DNA of 64,000 nucleotides from Aliivibrio sp. S3MY1. GTDB taxonomy: Bacteria; Pseudomonadota; Gammaproteobacteria; Enterobacterales; Vibrionaceae. The stretch is from positions 55,859-119,858 of the forward strand of contig NZ_JARACO010000011.1 of NCBI RefSeq assembly GCF_028765575.1. The letters are read 5' to 3'. Shown here piece by piece: positions 19,291 through 30,916 of the stretch. Position 1 is the stretch's first letter; each line of letters opens with the position of its first letter. The notes under the pieces were generated by a model that worked only from the letters and a program-made list of their open reading frames with translations, was not told the DNA's origin and searched no databases. The position numbers and the translations under genes were made by a program.

Positions 19291-20568
19291 TTATGCAGGC
19301 ATATCCTGTGTGAAAGTTTCTTTTTCAGCTGATTGTGTTTGCCATTTATCGATAACTAAAGCTGCAATCATATCGCCTTCAACATTGACAGCAGTACGGA
19401 AAGTATCAAGTGGGCGTTCAATTATTAATAAGATCGCGATGGCTTCTAGTGGGATCCCAGCGGCTAAAAGCACCAGTTGCATACCTGACATAGATCCTGA
19501 TGGCATTCCGGGAGCACCGACGGATGAAACCATAGCCATAATGAAAATCATAACTAACCCTGATGTTGTTAAATCAACCCCAAAAAGCTGAGCTAAGAAT
19601 ATAGCAGCAACCCCTTCAAATAATGCGGTTCCATCCATATTCATTACTGCACCAAGTGGTAACACCATACTGCTGGTACTTTGCGACACCCCCAGTTTTT
19701 CTTGAGCACTTTGCATTGCTAATGGCAAGGTTGCAGAGCTAGAAGAGGTAGCAAAAGCCATCGCCATAGGAGCAGAGATCGCTTTAAATAAGGTTGTATA
19801 TTTAATGCCAGTTGCTAGTTTTGCAATCGTTGGCAAAACAATAGCACCATGAATTAACGTCAGAACAAAAACCAGTAGAGCAAACAGAGCTAACTGTTGA
19901 AATAAAGATTCTCCACCACGAATAGTAAAATCAAAAACAATCGCAAATACCGCCAATGGAGATAATTTAATTATCCAACCTACTATCGTATTAATGCTTT
20001 TATTTAAGCCATTTAGTACATCAAAAATAGGGTGTTTTTCTGGTAATGAGGAGAGTAAAGCCAATCCCAACATAAATGAAAACACAACGATAGCGAGCAA
20101 ATTACCATGAGTTAATGCGGCAACTGGGTTAACAAAAGCCATATTTAACAGTTTACTGGCAATGGCAGCTCCGCCTGCGGACTCTTCGCTAATGAGCTGA
20201 ACATTATCCCCAACAGGTGCAAATTCCGTCAGAGGTTGCCATGCTGGTAATAGTAATGATGCACCTAAACCAAGAGAGATCGCTAGCAAAGTGGTAAAGC
20301 TGTAAAATAGTAAGGTATTACGACCAACTTGCTTTAGACGAGTGATGGAGCCAATACTTGTTATGCCTTGAAGTAAAGAAAACATAACGACGAGGCCAAC
20401 GACCATTTTAAGTAAACCGATATAAGTGACTTTACCTAACATGACTAATTGATACCAAGAAGTTTGTGTTACGTCAGTTGTCGGAGAAATAAATAGGGTA
20501 AAAAACCATGCAAGTAATGCAGCTAGTAGTAATTGCAAAGGCAAAGATTGACGCAATTTAGTCAACAT
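19291..20568 (-). CDS. Dicarboxylate/amino acid:cation symporter (DAACS family)
   Basis: Inner-membrane sodium- or proton-coupled uptake carrier of the glutamate/aspartate/serine-threonine family. It has 425 residues with about eight membrane helices. The re-entrant hairpin serine motif SSSSATLP (about 280) and the substrate/ion motif NMDGTALFEG (about 307) are intact, followed by the second hairpin GAPGMPSGSMSGM. It resembles the SstT/GltP group; the substrate is not readable. It sits between the two identical adhC copies and is bounded by terminators on both sides, so it looks like an independent unit with no obvious tie to formaldehyde metabolism. Confidence 0.9.
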   Translation of the reverse strand: MLTKLRQSLPLQLLLAALLAWFFTLFISPTTDVTQTSWYQLVMLGKVTYIGLLKMVVGLVVMFSLLQGITSIGSITRLKQVGRNTLLFYSFTTLLAISLGLGASLLLPAWQPLTEFAPVGDNVQLISEESAGGAAIASKLLNMAFVNPVAALTHGNLLAIVVFSFMLGLALLSSLPEKHPIFDVLNGLNKSINTIVGWIIKLSPLAVFAIVFDFTIRGGESLFQQLALFALLVFVLTLIHGAIVLPTIAKLATGIKYTTLFKAISAPMAMAFATSSSSATLPLAMQSAQEKLGVSQSTSSMVLPLGAVMNMDGTALFEGVAAIFLAQLFGVDLTTSGLVMIFIMAMVSSVGAPGMPSGSMSGMQLVLLAAGIPLEAIAILLIIERPLDTFRTAVNVEGDMIAALVIDKWQTQSAEKETFTQDMPA

Positions 20569-20654
20569 AATAAAGATTTCCAGTGATTTTGGAGAAGGTG
20601 CTTTATACGTTTATTGAAGGATTTTTCCTTTAATAAACATATGCACCTTTAAAA

Positions 20655-20690
20655 AATAAAGCCCGTTTGAAATGAATCTAACGGGCTTTA
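20655..20690 (-). terminator. Terminator after adhC copy 2
   Basis: A 10-bp stem AAAGCCCGTT/AACGGGCTTT. On the minus strand it is followed by ATTTTTT, ending adhC copy 2 before the symporter gene. Confidence 0.85.
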
Positions 20691-20726
20691 CGTTTAGTTA
20701 ATGATCGTTAAGTTTTAAATGTTAAA

Positions 20727-21925
<1,199 letters not shown>

Positions 21926-22067
21926 TCATTTTAAGTGTAATTCAACTTTTTTGTTTGTGCTCGTCGTCTTGTTGTGTGCCATTATAAGTATTTTCCGCTA
22001 ATTGATAATACGGTAGAATAGTAAATAATTTTTACGAATATGTAATAATACTAGTGAGGAACAGCCT

Positions 22068-22940
22068 GTGATTGATTGGGAAGGGGTAACTGAGTTTGTT
22101 GCCGTTGCTGAAGCGCAAAGCTTTACAGGAGCGGCCAGAGCTCTTGATACATCAGTGGCACAAATTAGTCGTAAAGTCGCGGCATTAGAAGATCGTCTTT
22201 CAATTAAATTATTGATAAGAACAACTCGAAAAGTATCGGTAACGGAAGCTGGACAGACTTATTATCAGCATTGTCGTCATTTAGTTGAAGGATTAAAACA
22301 AGCAGATAGAGCGATCACTGAGCTTAATGCAACACCTCAAGGACGCTTAAAAATTACATCGTCGGTGACGTATGGTGAGCAGTTAATTGCGCCACTGCTT
22401 AGTGATTTTATGTTGATGTATCCACAGTTAGAGCTTGAACTTGTTTTATCAAATCAGACATTAGATTTAGTTGAGCAAGATTTTGACTTGGCGATTCGAT
22501 TAGGACGTTTAACCGATTCAACCATGATGGCAAAGCGCTTATCAAGTAGACAGGTTCGAGTGTGCGCTTCTCCTGATTATATAGAAAAACATGGTGAGCC
22601 TCATACCTTATCTGAATTATCTCAGCATAACTGTCTGATAGGTAGTTTGCCTATTTGGCGTTTTATTGAAAAGAAAAAAGAAAAAAGCGTAAGAGTAAAA
22701 GGGTCAGTTCATTGTAATAGCGGTGCAGCCTTAACTAATGCAGCGTTAAAAGGCTTAGGTATCGTTCAACTGCCTGATTTTTATGTTCAGGAATCGATGG
22801 ATAAAGGAGAGCTTGTTGAAATACTCGTGCCTTATCGAGAACCAAAAGAAGGGATTTGGGCGGTGTATCCAAATAATCGCCACCTTTCCACTAAGGTTCG
22901 TCTATTGGTTGAGTTTTTAGCCCAAGAGTTAGCTGAATAA
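22068..22940 (+). CDS. LysR-family transcriptional regulator
   Basis: 290-residue LysR-type regulator: N-terminal winged helix-turn-helix (about 1-60, with FVAVAEAQSFTGAARALDTSVAQISRKVAALED) and a periplasmic-binding-like effector domain (about 90-288). The GTG start at 22068 has GAGGA upstream. It is divergent from adhC copy 2, so it is the likely formaldehyde- or glutathione-adduct-responsive activator of adhC; this is inference from position. Its stop codon abuts the tadA start with no gap, so tadA may be translationally coupled to it. Confidence 0.92.
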   Translation: MIDWEGVTEFVAVAEAQSFTGAARALDTSVAQISRKVAALEDRLSIKLLIRTTRKVSVTEAGQTYYQHCRHLVEGLKQADRAITELNATPQGRLKITSSVTYGEQLIAPLLSDFMLMYPQLELELVLSNQTLDLVEQDFDLAIRLGRLTDSTMMAKRLSSRQVRVCASPDYIEKHGEPHTLSELSQHNCLIGSLPIWRFIEKKKEKSVRVKGSVHCNSGAALTNAALKGLGIVQLPDFYVQESMDKGELVEILVPYREPKEGIWAVYPNNRHLSTKVRLLVEFLAQELAE

Positions 22941-23471
22941 ATGAGTGTTGAAGAAGAAAATAAAAAGGCCAACGTCTATATGCAGCGAGCAATGGAATTG
23001 GCCGCAATTGCAGAGGAAGAAGGTGAAGTTCCTGTTGGTGCTGTGATTGTCTTAGATGGTGAAATCATAGGCGAGGGATGGAACCGTTCAATTGGCTCTC
23101 ATGACGCAACCGCACATGCAGAGATGATGGCGATCAAACAAGCGGGAAGTAAAATTGAAAATTATCGCTTAGTTGATGCGACATTATACGTTACGTTAGA
23201 GCCATGCCCTATGTGTGCAGGCGCAATTGTACACAGCCGTATTAAGAATGTGGTTTTTGGTGCAACAGATATGAAAACAGGTGCATCTGGCAGTGTGATT
23301 AATCTATTTACTTCGGCAACCGCATTTCATTTTGTAGAGTGTGCTTCTGGAGTGATGGAAGAAGAGTGTAGAGCACAGCTACAAGCTTTTTTTAAACGCA
23401 GACGTAAAGAGAAAAAAGAAGAGCGGAAGGTACAGCGGGAAGCTGAATTGAAAAATCAGATGATGGAATAA
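22941..23471 (+). CDS. tadA: tRNA adenosine(34) deaminase
   Basis: Converts wobble adenosine 34 to inosine in tRNA-Arg(ACG); essential in E. coli. It has 176 residues. The cytidine-deaminase-fold zinc site is complete: HAE at residues 59-61 and PCPMC with Cys89 and Cys92. The C-terminal tail (about 148-176) is unusually charged (KRRRKEKKEERK). The ATG directly follows the LysR stop codon. It is in the conserved tadA-mltF-purL neighbourhood and is closed by a terminator. Confidence 0.95.
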   Translation: MSVEEENKKANVYMQRAMELAAIAEEEGEVPVGAVIVLDGEIIGEGWNRSIGSHDATAHAEMMAIKQAGSKIENYRLVDATLYVTLEPCPMCAGAIVHSRIKNVVFGATDMKTGASGSVINLFTSATAFHFVECASGVMEEECRAQLQAFFKRRRKEKKEERKVQREAELKNQMME

Positions 23472-23499
23472 TCTAGAAGATAAAGTAAATGTAAGAGAG

Positions 23500-23531
23500 G
23501 GCAAATTGAATTATCGCAATTTGCCTTTTTA
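23500..23531 (+). terminator. Terminator after tadA
   Basis: A 9-bp stem GGCAAATTG/CAATTTGCC with an 8-nt loop and TTTTT. Confidence 0.85.
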
Positions 23532-23563
23532 CTGTGTGCGAATAAAAAACGCTTGTCTAAAGA

Positions 23564-23722
23564 TTAGCGACAAGAGAATGCTTCGCCTTCATCAAACAGT
23601 GACATAGCATAAGTACGTTGACGATGAAGTACTTTCTTATGGTTATTTAACAGCTTACGTCGACGTTGAGTGCTGCCTTTGAGTGAAGCACTTGGTTTAA
23701 GTTTTCTTCTATTAGAGAGCAT
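23564..23722 (-). CDS. Small basic protein of unknown function, 52 residues
   Basis: I do not recognise this gene. The frame runs from ATG at 23722 to TAA at 23564 and has a very strong ribosome site (AAGGGGGAG, 3 nt before the ATG). The product starts MLSNRRKLKP and ends DEGEAFSCR; its middle is Arg/Lys-rich (QRRRKLLNNHKKVLHRQR), which suggests RNA or ribosome binding. It lies between tadA (convergent) and mltF (same strand, separate). The codon use looks like the neighbours. Evidence is the start context and composition only. Confidence 0.6.
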   Translation of the reverse strand: MLSNRRKLKPSASLKGSTQRRRKLLNNHKKVLHRQRTYAMSLFDEGEAFSCR

Positions 23723-23884
23723 GGGCTCCCCCTTAATTTAACGAATAAAAATTAAAGTACGTTTAACTTTAATGGGCATATTTTTTAGAACAAGTTAACT
23801 CAGCGTATGTGTTAATTGTTACCGAAATATGAATATGCCATTTAGTAAGTTTTTTAACCATTTTTATTACCAGCAAATAGAGAC

Positions 23885-25369
23885 TTATTTGCTGGATGTG
23901 GCATTACTAATCGTCGCCGCTGCAGAAGAAAGTGGAACATCAATTACGGTTAAATCTTCAACCGTAATTTCTCCTTGGATCAACTTGTTTGCTTGTTCTT
24001 GTTCATAGCCAATAATACTTTGGTAATAACGACGAATGTTCTCTACATAATTTTGAGCTTCATCGCCACGAGCAAAACCATAACGAAGGTACTTGTAATA
24101 ACGCTTTTGACGCAATAGTGGCAGGTTATCTTTAACATCGGTCCAAGAGTCTGGATCTCCCCCAAGGCGCTTAGTTAATCGGCGCGCATCCATCATGTGT
24201 CCAAAGCCAATATTGTAAGAGGCAAGGGCAAACCAAATCTTTTCATGTTCAGTTATTGAATCCGGCACTCGTTTTACTATACGACGTAAATATTCAGCTC
24301 CGCCACGAATACTTTGCTCTGGGCTCAAGCGATTTTTAACGCCAACAGATTGAGCTGTTGGAAGCGTTAACATCATCATGCCTCGTACGCCTGTTGGTGA
24401 TTTTGCTAACGGGTTCCAATGCGATTCTTGGTATGACAAAGCAGCAAGGAAACGCCAATCAAAGTCACCTGCGTACTTTTTAAATAGAGGTTCCCATTTA
24501 GGCAGTTTGCTCTCTAATGCACGAATGAAAGCGCGTGTATCAACATAATCAAACGATTCAACATGACCAAAATATTTTTCTTCTAAAAGAGCCAGTTTGC
24601 CGCTTTCTTTTAGCTCGCCAAAAAATTCAATGACCAGAGCTTGTAAACTATCGTCCTCTGTTTTTTGTAAGAACCAAGCGATAGGTTGATCTTCGGTTAG
24701 CTCAAAAGCAACCGCTAACTCAGGGTGAATACGTTGTGTGAGTGATAATTCAACGGAGTCAGCCAGTGTGTAGTGAATTTCTCCATTAGCGACTTTTTTC
24801 AATAACTCACTCACATCGGCATCGGCTTCGGCATGCCACTCAAGTTTAGGATGCTTCTCTTTTAACTTGCTTAGCGTGCCTTCAAAACTTGAATCTTTAA
24901 CGATCGTTACGTTTTCATCAAGTTGAGTTAAGTTCTTAATGTTACGTGGACGCCAACTGCCTTTCTTATAAACGACTTGTTGGCTGACATAGTAATAAAC
25001 AGGTCCTGGATTATACTCAGCTAAACGTTCAGGAGTTATGGTCATATTGGCTGCAATAATATCAACTTCATTGCGATTAAGGGTAGGAAATAAGCCAGAG
25101 TAAGTGTATGCCGGAGTGATTTCGAGTTTTACTTCCAATTTTTCAGCAAAGGCTTTTGCAAGATCGTAATCTAATCCTGTTGGGCCATTAGAACCAATAT
25201 AATAAGAAAGCTGATTATTTAATGTACTGACTCGCAAAACACCGCGTTCTCTGACCTGCTCTAGCTTTGTTTTTGGTTCTGATTCTACTTGGCACCCTGT
25301 GAGAGTAAAAACCAGTGTAGAAATAACAAGGAAAGATTTTAGAAGACGATGATAAGGGATGCGGCTCAA
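23885..25369 (-). CDS. mltF: Membrane-bound lytic murein transglycosylase F
   Basis: Outer-membrane lipoprotein that cleaves peptidoglycan between MurNAc and GlcNAc, forming 1,6-anhydro ends. It has 494 residues. The lipobox LTGC puts the lipid on Cys26. A periplasmic solute-binding (SBP_bac_3-like) regulatory domain covers about 40-270, then an SLT lysozyme-like domain with catalytic Glu near residue 315 (SYQESHWNP) and the motifs GVRGMMMLT and NIGFGH. The start appears to be TTG at 25369, since no in-frame ATG or GTG precedes the signal peptide; moderate certainty. It is divergent from purL, as in E. coli. Confidence 0.93.
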   Translation of the reverse strand: MSRIPYHRLLKSFLVISTLVFTLTGCQVESEPKTKLEQVRERGVLRVSTLNNQLSYYIGSNGPTGLDYDLAKAFAEKLEVKLEITPAYTYSGLFPTLNRNEVDIIAANMTITPERLAEYNPGPVYYYVSQQVVYKKGSWRPRNIKNLTQLDENVTIVKDSSFEGTLSKLKEKHPKLEWHAEADADVSELLKKVANGEIHYTLADSVELSLTQRIHPELAVAFELTEDQPIAWFLQKTEDDSLQALVIEFFGELKESGKLALLEEKYFGHVESFDYVDTRAFIRALESKLPKWEPLFKKYAGDFDWRFLAALSYQESHWNPLAKSPTGVRGMMMLTLPTAQSVGVKNRLSPEQSIRGGAEYLRRIVKRVPDSITEHEKIWFALASYNIGFGHMMDARRLTKRLGGDPDSWTDVKDNLPLLRQKRYYKYLRYGFARGDEAQNYVENIRRYYQSIIGYEQEQANKLIQGEITVEDLTVIDVPLSSAAATISNATSSK

Positions 25370-25549
25370 GTCAGAATGCTCTTTTAAATAAGTAAGGTGT
25401 AGTTATATCAAATGGGATATCAAGAGGCAAAAGCGCAGTAACAAATTACAACAATTATTAGATATTGAGGCAGTTTATTTTTATGTTTGTTTGTTTTCTA
25501 TTCAAATTTATCTGATTAAGAGGGCATTTACATTTTTTTTAAAAAAAAT

Positions 25550-25565
25550 ACGCAAACGGTTGCTT
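25550..25565 (+). promoter_or_regulatory. PurR-type operator before purL
   Basis: ACGCAAACGGTTGCTT matches all 10 fixed positions of AnGCAAnCGnTTnCnT. It lies 29 bp upstream of the predicted -10. Confidence 0.8.
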
Positions 25566-25594
25566 TTGGTGTTACTTCACAAAACAAAATCCTT

Positions 25595-25600
25595 TATAAT
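25595..25600 (+). promoter_or_regulatory. Predicted purL promoter -10
   Basis: A perfect TATAAT. The -35 (around TTACTT at 25572-25577, 17-bp spacing) is poor. Confidence 0.5.
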
Positions 25601-25731
25601 GCGTTCGCAATAGCAGAGGTAACATCGGCATAGCCACATGAGTTATGAATAATTAATCGAGTTAACTATTTATAACAGCATGAAACTATTCCAATATTAC
25701 CTTTAATTCATTGCCAAAGAGACCTAAGTAC

Positions 25732-28700
25732 ATGAGAATTTTGCGTGGTTCACCTGCTCTATCTGAATTTCGTGTTAACAAGCTACTTGAGCTTTGTTGC
25801 GAGCTAAATTTACCTGTTACTGGTATTTATGCTGAATTTACCCATTTTGCTGATGTAACGGCAGACCTTGATGCGTCTGAGGTTGCTAAGTTAGAAAAAT
25901 TACTGACTTATGGTCCAACGATTGAAGAGCATGAGCCTGAAGGTTTATTACTTCTTTCTACTCCTCGCCCGGGCACTATTTCTCCTTGGTCTTCAAAATC
26001 TACTGATATCGCTCGTAACTGTGGTTTAGTTAACATCGCACGTTTAGAGCGTGGTACGGCTTATTATGTAGAAACGTCTGAAACACTTTCTGAACTTCAA
26101 TTAGTTGAACTAAAAGCCATTCTTCATGATCGCATGATGGAAGTGGTCTTTACTGATTTTGAATCAGCGGCAGCATTATTTACGGCAGCAGAACCTGCGC
26201 CATATGCAGAAGTTGATCTATTAGCCGGTGGCCGTAAAGCGTTAGAAAACGCAAACGTTACCCTAGGTCTTGCTTTGGCGGAAGATGAGATTGATTATTT
26301 ACTTGAAAGCTTTACTGAAAAGCTAGGTCGTAATCCAACAGATATCGAATTGATGATGTTTGCACAAGCGAACTCAGAGCATTGTCGTCACAAAATCTTC
26401 AATGCAGATTGGACTATCGATGGGGTTAAGCAAGAGAAATCATTATTCAAGATGATCAAAAACACCTTCGAAGTAACCCCTGAAAACGTACTGTCTGCTT
26501 ATAAAGATAATGCAGCCGTAATGACGGGTTCTACAGTTGGTCGCTTCTTCCCAGATCCAGAAACTCGTGGCTATGGTTACCATCAAGAGAAAACACACAT
26601 CTTGATGAAAGTTGAAACGCATAACCACCCAACAGCAATCTCTCCTTGGCCGGGTGCATCAACAGGTTCTGGCGGTGAAATCCGTGATGAAGGTGCAACC
26701 GGTATCGGTGGTAAACCAAAAGCGGGTTTAGTTGGTTTTTCTGTATCTAACTTGAAAATCCCTAATTTTGTTCAACCGTGGGAAACGGATTTTGGTAAGC
26801 CAAGTCGTATCGTTACAGCGCTTGATATTATGCTTGAAGGCCCTCTAGGTGGCGCGGCATTTAACAATGAATTTGGTCGTCCAAACCTGTTAGGTTACTT
26901 CCGTACTTATGAAGAAAAAGTAAACTCTCATAATGGTGAAGAAGTCCGTGGTTACCACAAGCCAATCATGCTTGCAGGGGGGTTAGGTAATATTCGTGAT
27001 GATCATGTTCAGAAGAAAGAGATCCCAGTAGGCGCAAGCTTAATCGTACTTGGTGGTCCTGCGATGAACATCGGCCTTGGCGGCGGTGCAGCATCTTCAA
27101 TGGACTCTGGATCTTCTTCTGAAGATCTAGATTTCGCTTCAGTACAACGTGAAAACCCAGAAATGGAACGTCGTTGTCAGGAAGTTATCGACCGTTGTTG
27201 GCAGCTTGGTGATGCAAACCCAATCGCATTTATCCATGATGTGGGCGCGGGTGGTATTTCAAACGCATTACCTGAACTTGTTGATGATGGCGAGCGTGGC
27301 GGTATCTTTAACTTACGTGATGTACCAAATGATGAACCAGGCATGAGCCCACTTGAAATTTGGTGTAATGAATCTCAAGAACGTTATGTAATGGCGGTTG
27401 CAGATAAAGACTTAGCGACATTTGAAGCGATTTGTAAGCGTGAACGTGCACCATATGCGGTTGTTGGTAAAGCAACTGAAGAGCGTACTCTGAAATTAGA
27501 AGATTCACATTTCGACAATACGCCAATTGATATGCCAATGGACATCCTTTTAGGTAAAACCCCTAAAATGCACCGTGATGCGAAAACACTAAAAGCGAAT
27601 AATCCAGCCATTGATCGTTCAGGCATTGAAATGAATGAGGCAATAGATCGTGTACTTCGTTTACCAACAGTGGCTGAGAAAACATTCTTAATCACGATTG
27701 GTGACCGCTCGGTGACGGGGCTTGTAGCTCGTGACCAAATGGTTGGACCATGGCAGGTTCCTGTTGCTAACTGTGCAGTAACTGCGGCAAGTTATGATAC
27801 ATACCACGGTGAAGCGATGTCTCTTGGTGAGCGTACCCCCGTTGCTCTTTTAGACTTTGGTGCATCAGCTCGTTTAGCGGTTGGTGAAGCAATTACCAAC
27901 ATAGCAGCAACAAACATTGGTGATATTAAACACATTAAACTATCTGCAAACTGGATGTCTCCAGCGGGTCATCCTGGTGAAGATGCCGGTCTTTACGAAG
28001 CGGTTAAAGCGGTAGGTGAAGAGCTTTGTCCTGCACTTGGTCTAACTATCCCTGTGGGCAAAGATTCAATGTCGATGAAGACTAAGTGGATCGATAATGG
28101 TGAGCACAAAGAAGTGACTTCTCCACTGTCTCTTGTTATCACTGCTTTTGCACGTATTGAAGATGTTCGTAAGACAGTAACTCCTCAACTACGCACCGAC
28201 AAAGGTGAAACATCGCTAGTTCTCATTGACCTTGGTAACGGTAAAAACCGTATGGGGGCGACAGCACTAGCGCAAGTTTACAAGCAACTTGGTGATAAGC
28301 CAGCAGACGTAGACAACGCAGTACAACTAAAAGGCTTCTACGAAGGCATTCAAACATTAATCGCAAATGATCAAGTAGTGGCTTACCACGATAAAGGCGA
28401 TGGCGGTTTATTCGTAACGCTTGCTGAAATGGCATTTGCTGGTCACTGTGGTGTGAGTGCGAACATTGAAGCATTAGGCGAAGATACATTAGCTGCATTA
28501 TTTAATGAAGAGTTAGGTGCGGTAATCCAAGTTCGTAATGACGATTTAGATTCGGTGTTGTCAACATTAGCAGCAAATGAGCTAGGTGAATGTTCACACA
28601 TTATTGGTTCTGTTGAAGTATCTGACGAAGTGGTTATTAAGTCTGGTGAGCAGGTTATAGTAGAACGGAATCGTACTGAATTACGTACTATTTGGGCTGA

Positions 28701-29628
28701 AACAACGCATAAAATGCAAGGTTTACGTGATAATCCTATATGTGCAGACCAGGAGCATGAAGCGAAGAAAGACAATTCAGACCCAGGTCTAAACGTTAGC
28801 CTAAGCTTTGATGTAAACGAAGATATTGCAGCGCCTTATATCAATCTAGGTGCTAAACCTAAGATGGCAATTCTACGTGAGCAGGGGGTTAACTCTCATG
28901 TTGAAATGGCAGCCGCATTTGATCGTGCAGGCTTCGAAGCAACTGATATTCACATGAGTGACATCCTAACGGGTCAAGCGGTACTAGAAGAGTACAACGG
29001 TCTGGTGGCGTGTGGTGGATTCTCTTACGGTGACGTACTAGGTGCTGGTGAAGGTTGGGCTAAATCAGTGCTGTTTAATGACTCTACGCGTGACCAATTT
29101 GAAAACTTCTTCAAGCGTGAAGATACCTTCTCTCTAGGTGTATGTAATGGTTGTCAGATGTTATCTAACCTACGTGAACTCATCCCTGGTGCAGAGTATT
29201 GGCCACGTTTTGTTCGTAACGAATCTGAGCGTTTTGAAGCGCGTTTCAGCCTAGTTGAAGTTCAGAAGTCTGATTCTGTATTCTTCAACGGCATGGAAGG
29301 TTCTCGTATGCCAATCGCTGTTTCTCACGGTGAAGGCCGCGTAGAAGTACGTGACAACGACCACCTAAATGCGATTGAAAACTCAGGTACGGTTGCTTTA
29401 CGTTACGTTGATAACCACGGTAACCCAACACAGCAATATCCAAATAATCCGAATGGTTCACCAAACGCTATCACAGGGTTAACAACAACGGACGGTCGTG
29501 TAACGATCATGATGCCTCACCCAGAGCGTGTATTCCGTACGGTTGCTAACTCTTGGGCTCCTGAGACTTGGGGTGAAAATGGTGCTTGGATGCGTATGTT
29601 CCAAAACGCACGTAAGAATATTGGCTAA
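25732..29628 (+). CDS. purL: Phosphoribosylformylglycinamidine synthase (FGAM synthetase)
   Basis: Fourth step of purine synthesis: FGAR + glutamine + ATP to FGAM. It has 1298 residues, the large single-chain gammaproteobacterial form. The start is ATG at 25732, giving [13 protein letters not shown] as in E. coli; the frame extends to a TTG at 25711 but that is unlikely. Domains run N-terminal PurS-like, linker, two tandem PurM-like ATP-binding halves (with the SEHCRHK and GKDSMSM regions), then a C-terminal class I glutamine amidotransferase with GVCNGCQM and the HPERVFR histidine. It has a PurR box upstream and tandem terminators downstream. Confidence 0.98.
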   Translation: MRILRGSPALSEFRVNKLLELCCELNLPVTGIYAEFTHFADVTADLDASEVAKLEKLLTYGPTIEEHEPEGLLLLSTPRPGTISPWSSKSTDIARNCGLVNIARLERGTAYYVETSETLSELQLVELKAILHDRMMEVVFTDFESAAALFTAAEPAPYAEVDLLAGGRKALENANVTLGLALAEDEIDYLLESFTEKLGRNPTDIELMMFAQANSEHCRHKIFNADWTIDGVKQEKSLFKMIKNTFEVTPENVLSAYKDNAAVMTGSTVGRFFPDPETRGYGYHQEKTHILMKVETHNHPTAISPWPGASTGSGGEIRDEGATGIGGKPKAGLVGFSVSNLKIPNFVQPWETDFGKPSRIVTALDIMLEGPLGGAAFNNEFGRPNLLGYFRTYEEKVNSHNGEEVRGYHKPIMLAGGLGNIRDDHVQKKEIPVGASLIVLGGPAMNIGLGGGAASSMDSGSSSEDLDFASVQRENPEMERRCQEVIDRCWQLGDANPIAFIHDVGAGGISNALPELVDDGERGGIFNLRDVPNDEPGMSPLEIWCNESQERYVMAVADKDLATFEAICKRERAPYAVVGKATEERTLKLEDSHFDNTPIDMPMDILLGKTPKMHRDAKTLKANNPAIDRSGIEMNEAIDRVLRLPTVAEKTFLITIGDRSVTGLVARDQMVGPWQVPVANCAVTAASYDTYHGEAMSLGERTPVALLDFGASARLAVGEAITNIAATNIGDIKHIKLSANWMSPAGHPGEDAGLYEAVKAVGEELCPALGLTIPVGKDSMSMKTKWIDNGEHKEVTSPLSLVITAFARIEDVRKTVTPQLRTDKGETSLVLIDLGNGKNRMGATALAQVYKQLGDKPADVDNAVQLKGFYEGIQTLIANDQVVAYHDKGDGGLFVTLAEMAFAGHCGVSANIEALGEDTLAALFNEELGAVIQVRNDDLDSVLSTLAANELGECSHIIGSVEVSDEVVIKSGEQVIVERNRTELRTIWAETTHKMQGLRDNPICADQEHEAKKDNSDPGLNVSLSFDVNEDIAAPYINLGAKPKMAILREQGVNSHVEMAAAFDRAGFEATDIHMSDILTGQAVLEEYNGLVACGGFSYGDVLGAGEGWAKSVLFNDSTRDQFENFFKREDTFSLGVCNGCQMLSNLRELIPGAEYWPRFVRNESERFEARFSLVEVQKSDSVFFNGMEGSRMPIAVSHGEGRVEVRDNDHLNAIENSGTVALRYVDNHGNPTQQYPNNPNGSPNAITGLTTTDGRVTIMMPHPERVFRTVANSWAPETWGENGAWMRMFQNARKNIG

Positions 29629-29763
29629 TTTAGAGCATAATTTGGTTGAGGCTTATTAAGTGTTAATCAATATCTTTAATTTAATAATCAATTATTTATT
29701 ATGATTTTTTGAAAATGTGATAAAAATCTGAAAATTGAATTAACAGTCTGTTCTATAATAAAC

Positions 29764-29792
29764 AAAAGAGTTGGGTAAAGACGGCTCTTTTT
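29764..29792 (+). terminator. First of two tandem terminators after purL
   Basis: The stem AAAAGAGTT/GGCTCTTTT (two G-U pairs) with a 10-nt loop ends in a T-run and directly abuts the second terminator. Confidence 0.6.
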
Positions 29793-29831
29793 AAAAAAAA
29801 CCGCTGAAGCTTAGGCTTCAGCGGTTTTTTT
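29793..29831. terminator. Second, strong terminator after purL
   Basis: A long perfect stem (A-tract plus ACCGCTGAAGC paired with GCTTCAGCGGT plus T-tract) with a TTAG loop. It is symmetrical, so it works on either strand. Confidence 0.93.
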
Positions 29832-29870
29832 GTTAGAATAACGCTTTATTTTTATCTGTTGGAAGAAGCA

Positions 29871-30380
29871 ATGAAAAATACGCACGTTACGATTGGTTTG
29901 AGTAACCCGAAAAGCCCAACGAATGTCGGTGCAGTGATGCGTGCTGCTGGTTGTTATCAAGTTGATGATGTTCGCTATACGGGTGAGAGGTATGATCGTG
30001 CGGCAAAATTTCAAACGGATACTAAAAAAGTAGCCAATAAGATCCCGCTAACCAGTGTTGACTGTTTATTGGATGAATTACCAGTAGACATGAAAGTGGT
30101 GTGTGTTGAACTTGCTGAGGGAGCAATATCTCTTCCTGAGTTTCAACATCCAGATAAAGCAATTTATGTTTTTGGCCCTGAAGACGGTTCAATTACCCAA
30201 GAGGTTGCAGATAGAGCAGATCATGTCGTTTATGTTCCAACTGTTGGTTGCATGAATTTAGCTGCGACTGTCAATGTACTTCTATATGATCGATTAGCAA
30301 AGTCAGTTGATATTGTGAAAGGTGATGAGTTGATCCGCAGTAGTCGAGACAACCGCAATCATTTAGTGGTAAAAAAATAA
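29871..30380 (+). CDS. SpoU/TrmH-family RNA 2'-O-methyltransferase
   Basis: Predicted SAM-dependent RNA ribose methylase of the SPOUT (alpha/beta-knot) superfamily. It has 169 residues from the ATG at 29871, chosen because GGAAGA precedes it; the TTG at 29859 is less likely. The three family motifs are present: NPKSPTNVGAVMRAAGC (motif 1, near the N-terminus), FGPEDGSI (motif 2) and VPTVGCMNLAATVNVLLYD (motif 3, the knot). It resembles TrmL/TrmH-type small methylases; the target RNA is unknown. It is an independent unit after the purL terminators. Confidence 0.87.
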   Translation: MKNTHVTIGLSNPKSPTNVGAVMRAAGCYQVDDVRYTGERYDRAAKFQTDTKKVANKIPLTSVDCLLDELPVDMKVVCVELAEGAISLPEFQHPDKAIYVFGPEDGSITQEVADRADHVVYVPTVGCMNLAATVNVLLYDRLAKSVDIVKGDELIRSSRDNRNHLVVKK

Positions 30381-30549
30381 GATCAACTTCTCCTTTAAAG
30401 CGCTTATAGATTGACATCTTTTTGATGCATTTTTGGCTAGATGTGTTTTAATAGCGGGCATTAAAGGGAATGCAGATATTGTACTGCAGTTATAGATGGA
30501 TTTTTTAACAATGATCTATCCCTTAACTATCGAATTCTAGGAAAAAAAA

Positions 30550-30876
30550 ATGGCAAAATTTGATTACCGTATTGTAGAAAAACGTAACGCTTGGGCTGCT
30601 GAAATTACGCGCCAAGTAACTTCTCGCAGAACGGTTGTATCTAAGCGTCAGCTTGGTTTTGAAAGCGAAGCAGAAGCAGTTGAATGGGCAGAGAAAGAGC
30701 TTGTTGAATTTGCAAAAACACAAGCAGTTCGTAATGATCGTAAAGCGGAACAACGCAGCGAAAAAGAAGAAATGATCGCGCGTAAAAAAGAAAAATCAGC
30801 AGCACAAAAAGCGGAATATGAAGCCGCTCGTGATGCAGCAAACGATGAAGACGAATACGATTACGACGAAGAGTAA
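30550..30876 (+). CDS. DUF3622 family protein
   Basis: 108-residue, highly charged cytoplasmic protein of the DUF3622 family, known mainly from vibrios and relatives, function unknown. The N-terminal ~50 residues (FDYRIVEKRNAWAAEITRQV) look like a small folded domain. The rest is an alanine/lysine/glutamate-rich helix (about 50-98), probably a coiled coil, ending in an acidic tail (DEDEYDYDEE). The ATG at 30550 follows an A-rich leader with AGGA. It ends at its own terminator. Confidence 0.8.
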   Translation: MAKFDYRIVEKRNAWAAEITRQVTSRRTVVSKRQLGFESEAEAVEWAEKELVEFAKTQAVRNDRKAEQRSEKEEMIARKKEKSAAQKAEYEAARDAANDEDEYDYDEE

Positions 30877-30916
30877 TTTGTCATCACAGTAATGTGATAG
30901 AAAAATAGATATCATG

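Larger units (their letters stand above)
25370..25731. other. mltF-purL divergent intergenic region
   Basis: 362 bp, AT-rich. It contains a perfect PurR-consensus box, a TATAAT -10 for purL and a purL leader of about 125 nt. I see no gene or strong hairpin in it. Confidence 0.6.

Noticed and set aside
29629..29763. GlmY-like small RNA gene downstream of purL, as in enterobacteria
   Set aside because: The AT-rich stretch shows neither a GlmY-like fold nor a good promoter at the right distance, only tandem terminators.
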